From positions 1 through 59,027 of the forward strand of contig NZ_NHOY01000043.1 of the NCBI RefSeq assembly GCF_002252755.1: a stretch of 59,027 nucleotides of DNA. Direction: 5' to 3'. Shown piece by piece: positions 49,927 through 58,872 of this stretch. The DNA is from Halorubrum sp. Hd13 (GTDB lineage: Archaea > Halobacteriota > Halobacteria > Halobacteriales > Haloferacaceae). A program made the position numbers and the translations under genes. The notes under the pieces are model-generated. The model saw only the letters and a program-made list of their open reading frames with translations. It did not search any database and was not told where the DNA came from. The first letter of the stretch is position 1. Every line of letters starts with the position of its first letter.

Positions 49927-50595
49927 ATGCACAGACGTGGACTGCTCGCGGCGATTGCCGCATCGACGTCCGTCGCCGTCGCCGGCTGCGCCGGGGGCGA
50001 GGACGGGAGCTACGAGTACGACGCGGACCCGGCTCGGGTCCCGTCGGAAGCGGCCTCGGATGCGGGATACGAAGGCGAGGAGCCGGAGTCGTTCACCATC
50101 GAGCAGGAGTTCGACGTGGCCGGCGTGAACGCCCAGGTGTCGGCGACGACCTGGGTCGCCGGGTACGAGAACCAAGAGAACGGGTCGGCGCTGTTCGTGG
50201 CGAGTACGCCGGACGCGGCGGTCGGTGGCCAGTCGGTCAACCCTCTCGTCAGCGCGGACGACGCGGAGCTGATCCGCCGGCTGTTAGAACAGGCCGACCA
50301 GCGCGGAATCGGCGGCGAGGGCACCGACGTGGAGGCCGAGGACATCGAGAACCGCGGCTCCGAGACGCGGACCGTCCTCGGACAGGAGACCGAGGTGTCG
50401 GTCCTCGAAACCACGATAAACGCGGAGGTCGAGGCCGGGAACAACCAGAGCGGGAGTACCGAGGACGTCCCGGCGTTCCTCTACGTCGCGACCGTCCAAC
50501 ACGACGGGGACGTGGTCGCGCTCGTCGGCGTCCACCCGACCGCGGTCGACGCCCGGGACGCCGTCCTCTCGCTGATGGAACAGGTCGAACACTAG
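49927..50595 (+). CDS. Tat-exported lipoprotein (DUF6517-like)
   Basis: 222 residues. The signal MHRRGLLAAIAASTSVAVAG has the twin-arginine start and a lipobox ending in AGC, so Cys21 is the lipidated residue. The rest is soluble beta-rich sequence: EEPESFTIEQEFDVAGVNAQVSATTWVAGYEN..., typical of a group of haloarchaeal Tat lipoproteins of unknown function. NGSA and NQSG are potential N-glycosylation sites. The window also carries tatA. Confidence 0.9.
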   Translation: MHRRGLLAAIAASTSVAVAGCAGGEDGSYEYDADPARVPSEAASDAGYEGEEPESFTIEQEFDVAGVNAQVSATTWVAGYENQENGSALFVASTPDAAVGGQSVNPLVSADDAELIRRLLEQADQRGIGGEGTDVEAEDIENRGSETRTVLGQETEVSVLETTINAEVEAGNNQSGSTEDVPAFLYVATVQHDGDVVALVGVHPTAVDARDAVLSLMEQVEH

Positions 50596-50854
50596 CCCGA
50601 CCGCCAGCGCGCCAGTCCCGTCTTTTCGAGCGCTCTAGCGACGCAGAGCGGCCGCTCGGATCGCCGGAGTCGAAGCGATTATATCGTCGTTGTTTCCGCG
50701 ATTAGAAGCTTCTACGTCCGTTAATCCTTTAATAAACAATCAACCGAGTGAGCGTGTTCCACGAAGACCAGCCGACGGCAGGGTTGCGAGCTCGTCGATT
50801 CCCACGACTCGGGCGCTCTCCTAGCCGCGGCTCTGTCGATTGTGGGTCGTTACG
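50596..50854. promoter_or_regulatory. Promoter region of the large surface protein gene
   Basis: AT-rich elements GATTATATCG at about 50678-50687 and CCTTTAATAAAC at 50727-50738 stand out; the second is the best TATA candidate. It would give a leader of about 90 bases before the ATG at 50855, unusual for this genome, where leaderless transcripts dominate. No small gene is visible. Confidence 0.5.
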
Positions 50855-53692
50855 ATGGATCCAAGAAACTCAATCCAACGCCGATTGACGGCACTCCTAG
50901 TCATCTGCGTTATCGGACTTTCGGCTGTCGCAGTTGGGGTGACTCTGGCGGCTGCGGAAACGAATGGGAGTCGGTCGCCCAATATATCAAATTCAGGAGA
51001 TTTTGATTCTATTAATGGCTCTATCATCGTTCAAGATCAGGCAACAGTTTCTACGAATTTTGTTAGAAACAGCAGAACCGAATCTGGAGTGACAACCAGT
51101 AAAATTGATTCAGAAGTAAATTCAACTGTTGTTATTACTGACGGAGAAGATAGCGACATTGTTGGTTATAACTCCCTCACAGTGAGAGAGATAAACAGTA
51201 AAGACAAGATTTCACTCAATACATCAAATCTTGGTGGGGAGATTGAGGTGTACCTCATACCGAGTGAGAGAATTAGCATTGATCAGGACATGATCAATAC
51301 AAAGCTATCTGATCAGGCGAAAGAGTCTGCAATTGATAAAGAAAGCGCGCACGTGTACTTAGGTACTGTTGAGTTTAAAAATCAAGAATATAGTGAAGGA
51401 CGAGTAGCCAACATCTCTGTAGCAACATCTGAAGTACGAGACACGATCGGGATGAACACTCCATATATTATTTCTATCCATCCGATCACCGCTAATAATA
51501 AAATTATCTATGACGAATATGTTGGGTACTCAGATGTTCTTGTTGGTATGAACAGTGGGGTCAAAATCCCCGTTAGAGACGCTGATGGAAATAAAAGTAG
51601 AATTTGGCACAGTAATCAATACGTAGCAACTGTCCGGCTTGCGAAGGGACAAGAATTAGACAAACCTGTTAATTTGACCTCAACGAAACGATTACCAAAT
51701 TCCGATATAAAAGGTCAATTTGTACAGGGAGATGTGTCAGACAGTGCGAATATACGCATTTCCAGTTTACCCTCACAAGTAAACAATGGTAGCAAGCTTG
51801 ATCGTGAGTTCAATGACACGAATTACACTGGCAGGCAGTTGTATTCTGGAGAAGTTATTCTTTTCAACAATAACTCATCCTCAACAAGTTCTATTAAGTT
51901 ACATAAGAGAGTAACAAATAACACTTCAAAAATAGTTGGATTAGGAACCTATCTGGATGACACAGAGGATGTGATTTTTAATACAACTGGCTTGCAGACA
52001 GGTGAGTATTCGCTCGCCGGCAGCGGATTTGAGAAGAAAAACCAGTTCAAGTTAATTGGAGGTAGTGATCAAAAAGTAGAATTTTCTGATATCAAGAAAG
52101 AAGCAAGAATCGGAGTACAATCCGATTATATGTTGTATCATCATACCCCCAAAGTCAGTTTAGAAATTTCTGACGCATATACGAACAACACACTCGCAAC
52201 TGCTAATCTCTCCACACCGTCGTCCGGACGCACTTCGGTCGGTCTCAACACGTACGCGCTCGGTAACGAATCACTGACGGACAGCCTCGTCACCGCGGGA
52301 CCGGGGGCGACCGTCGAATCGGTCGACACATCAGTGTCGAACGGGACGCTCCCGCCGGGAGAGTACCGGATCGAGGTCCGTTCCGCACAGGGGCTCGCCG
52401 AGACGAGCGACGAGGCGACTGTCACAGTCGGGAATCGGTCGACGAGCGGGCTGAACGCCTACGCGACGACCACCCTCGATCGGGACGCTCTCGGGACGGC
52501 CGGCGCGGTGCGCCGAGCGATCGAGGACGGAACGCTCTCGCCGACGTCGACCGTCACCGCGGACGACACCGTGGTGTACGCCGTCAACGCCACGGGACTG
52601 ACCGGGTTGCCGGCCGCGCGGAACGCGACCACGGAGTCGGGCGCCGACCTAGCCCGGCTCGACGGACTCGCGTTCGGCGTGCGGTCGAACGCGTCGACGC
52701 TCTCGGCGGCGACGGGTGACGACCGAACCGGCGCGGTGGGAGCGGCTCCGAAGAACTCCTCCGTTCACATCGACGACGAGGGACTCTACCTCATCGCAGA
52801 GGGCGACGACGCCCTCGCGACCGACGAGACGCCCGCGGGCGGGGAGGACTTCACCGCGGAGTTCCGGGTGACCGACGAACGACTGCGCGAAGCCGCGTCG
52901 GACTCGGCGAGCGATCACAGCGCGTCGACGACGCTGACGTTCGAGGTACCGCCGCCGGACGAGGCGGACGGCGACTCAGAGGGTGGCGACTCGCTCGGAG
53001 GCGGTGGTAGCGCGGGCGGTGGTAGCGCGGGCGGGCCGGAGGGCGGAGGACCGGTCGGCGAACCGACCGGCGGCGGGACGTCCGGCGGGGGCCCATCGAC
53101 AGGCGGAGGCGGAACTACCGGCGGCGGGCCGACCGGGTCGCCACCCGAGACGGGCTCCCAACCGAGCGGCGGCAAGGCGGAGGCGCCGGGGGACGCGACC
53201 GGTACCGGGCCGCGGCCCGATCTCCGAGTGAGCGGGGGCCAGTTCGGCGTCCGTCCGCTCGCCGACGTCCGGCCGATCGCGCGCGAGAATCATACCGGAT
53301 CGCCCGCGTCCGTCTCGCGTACGTCGGTGCCCGTCGATACGGGCGCCGCCCCGTCGGGAGGTGAAATCGCGCGCTCCGAAACGGGCGCGGACCGCGGTGG
53401 CGCCGGCACGACCGGTGCGGACGCGGGGAGCGACGAGGCCGCCGGTACCGACGGGGTATCCGGTACCGACGAGGCCGCGGGGACGAATGCGGGCGACTCG
53501 CGATCGCGCGGGGGCTCAGATTCGACGGCGAAATCGGACGCGGCGGACGCGGAACCCCAGACCCCGACCTACGACGACGCGCCGATCCGGACGACCGCCG
53601 ACGACGTCCCCGGGTTCGGTCCGCTCGTCACCGTGGTCGCGTTCCTGCTCGCCGGGCGGCTCGCCGCGCGCCGACGGGGTCGGGAGCCGTGA
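50855..53692 (+). CDS. Large PGF-CTERM surface protein with mosaic composition
   Basis: 945 residues. Signal: RRLTALLVICVIGLSAVAVGVTLAAAE. Residues about 30-450 are a beta-rich, Asn/Ser/Thr-rich ectodomain with dozens of N-x-S/T sequons (NGS, NNSS, NTS) encoded by AT-rich DNA. Residues 450-700 are GC-rich in DNA and resemble modules of other haloarchaeal PGF-CTERM proteins (SLTDSLVTAGPGATVESVDT, TVVYAVNATGLTGLPAA). A Gly/Pro/Ser-rich wall-spanning stretch (about 715-780, GGG repeats) leads to a Thr/Ala/Asp spacer and the PGF-CTERM tail DDVPGFGPLVTVVAFLLAGRLAARRRG. Likely substrate of the archaeosortase at 39089. ATG 50855 is preceded by an in-frame stop at 50822. Role is unknown; adhesion or phage-exposed surface is inference. 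Confidence 0.88.
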   Translation: MDPRNSIQRRLTALLVICVIGLSAVAVGVTLAAAETNGSRSPNISNSGDFDSINGSIIVQDQATVSTNFVRNSRTESGVTTSKIDSEVNSTVVITDGEDSDIVGYNSLTVREINSKDKISLNTSNLGGEIEVYLIPSERISIDQDMINTKLSDQAKESAIDKESAHVYLGTVEFKNQEYSEGRVANISVATSEVRDTIGMNTPYIISIHPITANNKIIYDEYVGYSDVLVGMNSGVKIPVRDADGNKSRIWHSNQYVATVRLAKGQELDKPVNLTSTKRLPNSDIKGQFVQGDVSDSANIRISSLPSQVNNGSKLDREFNDTNYTGRQLYSGEVILFNNNSSSTSSIKLHKRVTNNTSKIVGLGTYLDDTEDVIFNTTGLQTGEYSLAGSGFEKKNQFKLIGGSDQKVEFSDIKKEARIGVQSDYMLYHHTPKVSLEISDAYTNNTLATANLSTPSSGRTSVGLNTYALGNESLTDSLVTAGPGATVESVDTSVSNGTLPPGEYRIEVRSAQGLAETSDEATVTVGNRSTSGLNAYATTTLDRDALGTAGAVRRAIEDGTLSPTSTVTADDTVVYAVNATGLTGLPAARNATTESGADLARLDGLAFGVRSNASTLSAATGDDRTGAVGAAPKNSSVHIDDEGLYLIAEGDDALATDETPAGGEDFTAEFRVTDERLREAASDSASDHSASTTLTFEVPPPDEADGDSEGGDSLGGGGSAGGGSAGGPEGGGPVGEPTGGGTSGGGPSTGGGGTTGGGPTGSPPETGSQPSGGKAEAPGDATGTGPRPDLRVSGGQFGVRPLADVRPIARENHTGSPASVSRTSVPVDTGAAPSGGEIARSETGADRGGAGTTGADAGSDEAAGTDGVSGTDEAAGTNAGDSRSRGGSDSTAKSDAADAEPQTPTYDDAPIRTTADDVPGFGPLVTVVAFLLAGRLAARRRGREP
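50985..52205 (+). other. AT-rich block within the surface protein gene
   Basis: From about 50985 to 52205 the DNA is rich in A and T (for example AATATATCAAATTC and GATTTTGATTCTATTAATGG), with codons such as AAT, ATT and AAA. The flanking 5' end and everything after about 52210 use the GC-rich codons of the genome. The reading frame is unbroken across both edges. It points to replacement of the exposed domain by DNA from a lower-GC source. Confidence 0.85.
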
Positions 53693-53753
53693 GGCGACGC
53701 CGCGACGCCCTCGCAGCGGTATCCTTTTGCTGGATCGCCTCCTCCCGTCGGGT

Positions 53754-53921
53754 ATGAGCGTGACCATCACCCCGCCGCAGGAACGCGAGTGCGAGCTGTG
53801 CGGTCGCCGGGAGCGGTGGGACGATGAGGCCACCGGCTGGCAGATCGCCGACGAACCGGGCGAGGTCTACTGCATCCACGAGTGGGACATCAACGGGACG
53901 TTCACACCGCTTCGCGAGTGA
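53754..53921 (+). CDS. HEWDINGT zinc-finger microprotein
   Basis: 55 residues: ECELCGRRERWDD has a CxxC knuckle (14-17); a cysteine and histidine in VYCIHEWDINGTF complete a probable zinc site. The HEWDINGTF ending is a recurring motif of small zinc-binding proteins in haloarchaea. Function is unknown; RNA or protein contact is possible. It has the same orientation as gltB and its own short upstream sequence (ATCCTTTTGCTGG at about 53730). Confidence 0.82.
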   Translation: MSVTITPPQERECELCGRRERWDDEATGWQIADEPGEVYCIHEWDINGTFTPLRE

Positions 53922-54101
53922 CCGCGCGTTTTGAGTCGACGACCGATCCGGTCACGGCCGGCGATGCCGCACCGTCGCCGATTGACGATAGCGGATCGAT
54001 CTCCGGAAACTAACTCGGTCTCGGCGCGGTCAGCGTCGACTCGAACGGAGTTTCTCCCCTCAGTTCGGATATAAGTGATCGAACCGTGATCGTATCGAGT
54101 G

Positions 54102-54122
54102 TTATTCACCCCTGATGAATAA
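54102..54122. promoter_or_regulatory. Inverted repeat upstream of gltB (candidate operator)
   Basis: TTATTCA at 54102-54108 and TGAATAA at 54116-54122 are perfect inverted arms separated by seven bases. They lie about 86 bases before the gltB ATG and in an AT-rich zone with further TATA-like elements: CTTATATTCC at about 54127-54136 and CCTTTAAGTG at 54177-54186. The latter is correctly placed for a leaderless gltB transcript. A 21-bp dyad is typical of an archaeal regulator site, but the regulator is unknown. Confidence 0.6.
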
Positions 54123-54207
54123 TTACCTTATATTCCCTAATGTGTGTACGATGGATCCTACCCGTATCAGGGTTATACCTTTAAGTGATAATCTGTGAGT
54201 GGTGTGC

Positions 54208-57200
54208 ATGACCGAGCCACGTAGTGACACCCGGGGGGAGTCGGAACCCTCGGGCCACGGTGGGGGGCTTGCGGACGTATCAGACGAACGGTCGAACTGC
54301 GGGATCGGCGGGATCGTCGACCTGGACGGAGACCCGAACCACGAGACCGTGACCGACGCGGTCCGGTTGCTGGAGAACCTCGAGCACCGCGGGACCACGG
54401 GCGCAGAGGAGAACACCGGCGACGGGGCCGGCATCATGGTCGCGCGCCCGGACGGCTTCTTCCGCGACGTCGTCGACGCCGACCTGCCCGACGAGTACGC
54501 GGTCGGCTCCGTCTTCATGCCGACCGAGGGGAGCGTCCAGGCCGAGATCCACGACGTCATCGCCGAGGTGTTCTCCGTCTACGGGCTGGAAGTGCTCGCG
54601 TGGCGCTCCGTGCCGACGGACAACGCGGACCTCGGCGCGACCGCGCTCGACTCCGAGCCGGAGATCGCCCAGCTGTTCGCCGCGCCCGTCGAGGGGGCCG
54701 GCCTCGCCGAGCGGTTCACCAGCGAGGAGACCCGCCCCGACGACGTCGACCCGGAGCTCCTCGGTTTCGACCGCGCGCTCTACGCCGCCCGACGCGAGAT
54801 CGAGAACGCGGTCGCCGACGTCGACGGCGCCGGCCGGTTCTACGTCTGCTCGCTCGACCGCCAGCGCGTCGTCTACAAGGGCCTGCTGAAGGGCTCGCAG
54901 CTCGCCGGCTACTACCCGGACCTGACCGACGAGCGCTTCGCCAGCCACGTCGCCTTGGTCCACGCGCGGTTCTCGACGAACACGCTCGGGGCGTGGCACC
55001 TCGCGCACCCGTACCGTAACATCGTCCACAACGGCGAGTTCAACACGATCCGCGGGAACGTCAACTGGATGCGCGCCCGCGAGAACGACCTCGACCACCC
55101 GGCGTTCGGCGCCGAGCTCGACACGATCAAGCCGGTGATCGACGACCCGAACCAGTCCGACACCGCGAGCGTCGACAACGCGGTCGAACTCCTCCTGCAG
55201 GCCGGCCGGGACCTCCCGCACACCCTCCGGATGCTGATCCCGGAGGCGTTCCGCGACGACGACCTGATGGACGCGGCCCGCACCGACTTCTACGACTACC
55301 ACGCCTCGCTCGTCGAGCCGTGGGACGGCCCCGCCCTCGTCATCGGCTTCGACGGCGACCGCGTGGCCGGCGTCCTCGACCGCAACGGGCTCCGCCCGTG
55401 CCGGTACGAGGTGACCGACGACAACCGGCTCGTCGTCGGGAGCGAGGTCGGCGCGCTGCCGACCGACCCCGCCGACGTCCGGCGCCGCGGGCGGCTCCAG
55501 CCCGGCGAAATCTTCGTCGCCGACCCCGAGGAGGGGCGGATCGTCCCGGACGACGAGGTGTTCGACGAGCTCACCGACGAGAAGTACGGCGAGTGGGTCG
55601 ACGAGCGTCAGATCGGCCTCGACGAGGTCACGGCCGAGGTCGGTAGCGGAGACAACGTCGAGAGCGACGAGGGACGCGGAGTCGACGCCGAGAGCGACGA
55701 CGAGATGACCGTCCGGTCCCACCAGGCCGCGTTCGGCTACACCACCGACTCGCTGAACCACCTCGTCGAGCCGATGGCGAAAGACGGGAAGGATCCGGTC
55801 GGGTCGATGGGCGACGACACGCCGCTGTCGGTGCTCGCCGACGTCGACCGCCCCCTGTTCACCTATTTCAAGCAGCTGTTCGCGCAGGTGTCGAACCCGC
55901 CGATCGACTACATCCGCGAGGAGCTCGTCACCTCGCTGGAGACCCGGATCGGGAACCAGCGGAACCTGCTCGACGAGACCCCCGAGCACGCCGAGCAGAT
56001 CGTCTCGGAGTCGCCGATACTCACCGACGCCGACACGGCCGCGCTGAAGGCGTTGGACGGCGAGCCCGTCGACGGCGAGGGCCCGGCGTTCTCCTCGGCG
56101 ACGGTCGATATCACGTACGATCGGGAGGCGTCGCTCGTCGACGCCGTGACGGAGATCCGCAACGAGGTCGCGGCCGCGATCAGAGACGGCACCGACGTGG
56201 TCGTCCTCTCGGACCGCGCGGTCGGCCCCGACCGGCTCGCCGTCCCGAGCCTGTTGGCAACCGGCGCGGCCCACCACCACCTCGTTCGGAACGGGCTGCG
56301 GAACCGCGCCGGCATCGTCGTCGAGTCGGGCGAGCCGCACGAGGTACACCACGTCGCGACGCTCGTCGGCTACGGCGCCGACGCGGTCGACCCGTACCTC
56401 GCGTACGACTCCATCTCCGACGTCGTCGCGGGGCCCGACGGGGCCGACGAGGCGGAGGCGCTCGCGGCGTACCGGGGCGCTCTGGAGGACGGGCTGCTCA
56501 AGACGATGGCGAAGATGGGCATCTCGACGATGGAGTCGTACCAGGGCGCCCAGATCTTCGAGGCGGTCGGACTCAGCTCCGAGTTCGTCGGCGAGTACTT
56601 CGAGGGGACCGAGATCCGCACCGAGGGGATCGGGATCGGGGAGATCGAAGACGACCTCCGGACGCGCCACGCGATGGCGTTCGGCGCCGACCCCGAACTG
56701 GAGACCACCGGCGAGTACGAGCACCGCTCGTCGGGGATCAAACACGGCTGGAACCCGCAGACGGTCGGGACGCTCCAGCAGGCGGTCCGGGGCGGCGACT
56801 ACGAGCAGTATCAGGAGTTCGCGGAGCTGGTGAACGACCAGTCCGAAGCGCTGCAGACGCTTCGCGGACTCCTCGAGTTCGAGTCGGACCGCGACCCGGT
56901 GCCGGTCGACGAGGTCGAGCCGGTCGAGTCGGTCGTCGAGCGCTTCTCGACGGCCGCGATGAGCCTCGGGAGCATCTCGCCGGAGGCCCACGAGAACAAC
57001 GCGATCGCGATGAACCGGATCGGTGCGAAGTCGAACACCGGCGAGGGCGGCGAGCCGCCGGAGCGGTTCGGCACCGAGAAGGCGTGTTCGGTCAAGCAGG
57101 TCGCCTCCGGCCGGTTCGGCGTCACCGCCGACTACCTCGCGAGCGCGGACGAGCTGCAGATCAAGATGGCGCAGGGGTCCAAGCCCGGCGAGGGCGGCCA

Positions 57201-58872
57201 CCTCCCCGGCGAGAAGGTCAACGAGATGATCGCGCACGTCCGGTGTTCGACGCCGGGCGTCGGGCTCATCTCGCCGCCGCCGCAACACGACATCTACTCG
57301 ATCGAGGACCTCAAGCAGCTCATCTTCGACTTGAAGGCCGCGAGCCCCGACGCCGACGTCAACGTGAAGCTGGTGTCTGAGGCCGGCATCGGCACCATCG
57401 CGGCGGGCGTCGCGAAGGCGAACGCGGACGTCGTCCACGTCTCCGGGCACTCCGGCGGGACGGGCGCGTCCCCGAAGACCTCCATCAAGAACGCGGGGCT
57501 CCCGTGGGAGCTCGGGCTCGCCGAGACGAACCAGATGCTCCGCGCGACGGGCCTGCGCGACCGCATCCGCGTCACCGCGGACGGCGGGCTCAAGACCGGC
57601 CGCGACGTCGCGGTCGCGGCCGCGCTGGGCGCAGAGGAGTACGTGTTCGGCACGGCGTCGCTCGTCACGTCCGGCTGCGTGATGGCCCGGCAGTGCCACG
57701 AGAACACCTGTCCGGTCGGCGTCGCGACCCAGCGGGAGGACCTCCGCCAGCGCTTCCCCGGCCAGCCGGACCACGTCATCAACTACATGACGTTCATCGC
57801 CCAGGAGCTCCGCGAGCTCATGGCGGAGCTCGGCTACACCGAGGTCGAGGAGTTCATCGGGCGCCCCGAGCTGCTCTCGCAGCGCGAGACGGACCACGAG
57901 AAGGCGAAGCACCTCGACCTGTCGTCGGTGATCGCCGAGCCCGCGGGCGACGCCCGGACCAAGACGCGCGAGCAGGACGACGCCGACATCGAGGCGCTGC
58001 TCGACTGGGACCTCATCGACGAGGCGGCCCCGGCCATCGAGGACGGCGCGCCCGTCGCGCTCACCCGCGACGTGGAGAACGTCGACCGCGCGGTCGGCGC
58101 GACGCTCTCGAACCGCGTCGTCAGCGAACACGGCGGCGACGGGCTCCCGGACGACACCATCAGCTGCCGGTTCGACGGCTACGCCGGCCAGAGCTTCGGC
58201 GCGTTCCTCGCGTCCGGCGTCACCCTCGAGCTGACCGGCGCCGCCAACGACTACCTCGGAAAGGGGCTCTCGGGCGGTCGGATCGTGGTCAACACCCCCG
58301 AGGAGGCCGGCTACGACCCGGCCGAGAACGTCGTCGCCGGCAACGTCGGCCTCTACGGCGCCACGGACGGCGAGGTGTACGTCAACGGCGTCGCCGGCGA
58401 GCGGTTCGGCGTCCGCAACTCCGGCGTACGGGCGGTCGTCGAGGGCGTCGGCGACCACGGCTGCGAGTACATGACCGGCGGCGTCGTCGCCGTGCTCGGC
58501 GACACGGGCCGGAATTTCGCGGCCGGGATGTCCGGCGGCGTCGCCTACGTGCACGACCCCGACGACCGGTTCGACGAGCGCGTGAACCGCGGGATGGTCT
58601 CCGTCTCGGCGACGCTCGACGACTCGGACGAGCGCATGCTGCGCCGGCTCGTGGAGAACCACCGCGCGTACACCGGCAGCGACCGCGCGGCCGAGCTGCT
58701 CGACGACTGGGCGGCGACGCTGAACGACTTCGTCCGCGTCTTCCCCGACGCGTACGCCAACGTCATCGCCGAGGGCAAGGGCGCCGACGTGCGCGACGAG
58801 CCCCCGGAGCCGGCCGAGGCCGTCCCGGGCGCCGTCAGCGATCCGACCGAGCAGGCGTCAGGCGACGACTGA
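54208..58872 (+). CDS. gltB: Glutamate synthase large subunit (GOGAT)
   Basis: Transfers the amide of glutamine to 2-oxoglutarate; 1554 residues, four-domain GltB. The class II amidotransferase begins at Cys31 (NCGIGGIVDLDGD) after a 30-residue leader that would be removed to expose the catalytic cysteine. LEHRGTTGAEENTGDGAGIM is the glutaminase signature. The FMN domain has PPQHDIYSIEDLKQLIFDLK and GHSGGTGASPKTS. The 3Fe-4S cysteines follow in CVMARQCHENTC (C-x5-C-x4-C, about 1157-1168). The C-terminal beta-helix has the GXGXG-type pattern. An acidic low-complexity insertion lies near residues 475-500. No gltD is adjacent, in line with a ferredoxin-type or haloarchaeal stand-alone enzyme. 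ATG 54208 is preferred over GTG 54199. Confidence 0.97.
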   Translation: MTEPRSDTRGESEPSGHGGGLADVSDERSNCGIGGIVDLDGDPNHETVTDAVRLLENLEHRGTTGAEENTGDGAGIMVARPDGFFRDVVDADLPDEYAVGSVFMPTEGSVQAEIHDVIAEVFSVYGLEVLAWRSVPTDNADLGATALDSEPEIAQLFAAPVEGAGLAERFTSEETRPDDVDPELLGFDRALYAARREIENAVADVDGAGRFYVCSLDRQRVVYKGLLKGSQLAGYYPDLTDERFASHVALVHARFSTNTLGAWHLAHPYRNIVHNGEFNTIRGNVNWMRARENDLDHPAFGAELDTIKPVIDDPNQSDTASVDNAVELLLQAGRDLPHTLRMLIPEAFRDDDLMDAARTDFYDYHASLVEPWDGPALVIGFDGDRVAGVLDRNGLRPCRYEVTDDNRLVVGSEVGALPTDPADVRRRGRLQPGEIFVADPEEGRIVPDDEVFDELTDEKYGEWVDERQIGLDEVTAEVGSGDNVESDEGRGVDAESDDEMTVRSHQAAFGYTTDSLNHLVEPMAKDGKDPVGSMGDDTPLSVLADVDRPLFTYFKQLFAQVSNPPIDYIREELVTSLETRIGNQRNLLDETPEHAEQIVSESPILTDADTAALKALDGEPVDGEGPAFSSATVDITYDREASLVDAVTEIRNEVAAAIRDGTDVVVLSDRAVGPDRLAVPSLLATGAAHHHLVRNGLRNRAGIVVESGEPHEVHHVATLVGYGADAVDPYLAYDSISDVVAGPDGADEAEALAAYRGALEDGLLKTMAKMGISTMESYQGAQIFEAVGLSSEFVGEYFEGTEIRTEGIGIGEIEDDLRTRHAMAFGADPELETTGEYEHRSSGIKHGWNPQTVGTLQQAVRGGDYEQYQEFAELVNDQSEALQTLRGLLEFESDRDPVPVDEVEPVESVVERFSTAAMSLGSISPEAHENNAIAMNRIGAKSNTGEGGEPPERFGTEKACSVKQVASGRFGVTADYLASADELQIKMAQGSKPGEGGHLPGEKVNEMIAHVRCSTPGVGLISPPPQHDIYSIEDLKQLIFDLKAASPDADVNVKLVSEAGIGTIAAGVAKANADVVHVSGHSGGTGASPKTSIKNAGLPWELGLAETNQMLRATGLRDRIRVTADGGLKTGRDVAVAAALGAEEYVFGTASLVTSGCVMARQCHENTCPVGVATQREDLRQRFPGQPDHVINYMTFIAQELRELMAELGYTEVEEFIGRPELLSQRETDHEKAKHLDLSSVIAEPAGDARTKTREQDDADIEALLDWDLIDEAAPAIEDGAPVALTRDVENVDRAVGATLSNRVVSEHGGDGLPDDTISCRFDGYAGQSFGAFLASGVTLELTGAANDYLGKGLSGGRIVVNTPEEAGYDPAENVVAGNVGLYGATDGEVYVNGVAGERFGVRNSGVRAVVEGVGDHGCEYMTGGVVAVLGDTGRNFAAGMSGGVAYVHDPDDRFDERVNRGMVSVSATLDDSDERMLRRLVENHRAYTGSDRAAELLDDWAATLNDFVRVFPDAYANVIAEGKGADVRDEPPEPAEAVPGAVSDPTEQASGDD

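Noticed and set aside
54280-58662. A 1460-codon open frame on the minus strand
   Set aside because: It is antisense to gltB, whose motifs are complete; the product is low-complexity and has no domain.
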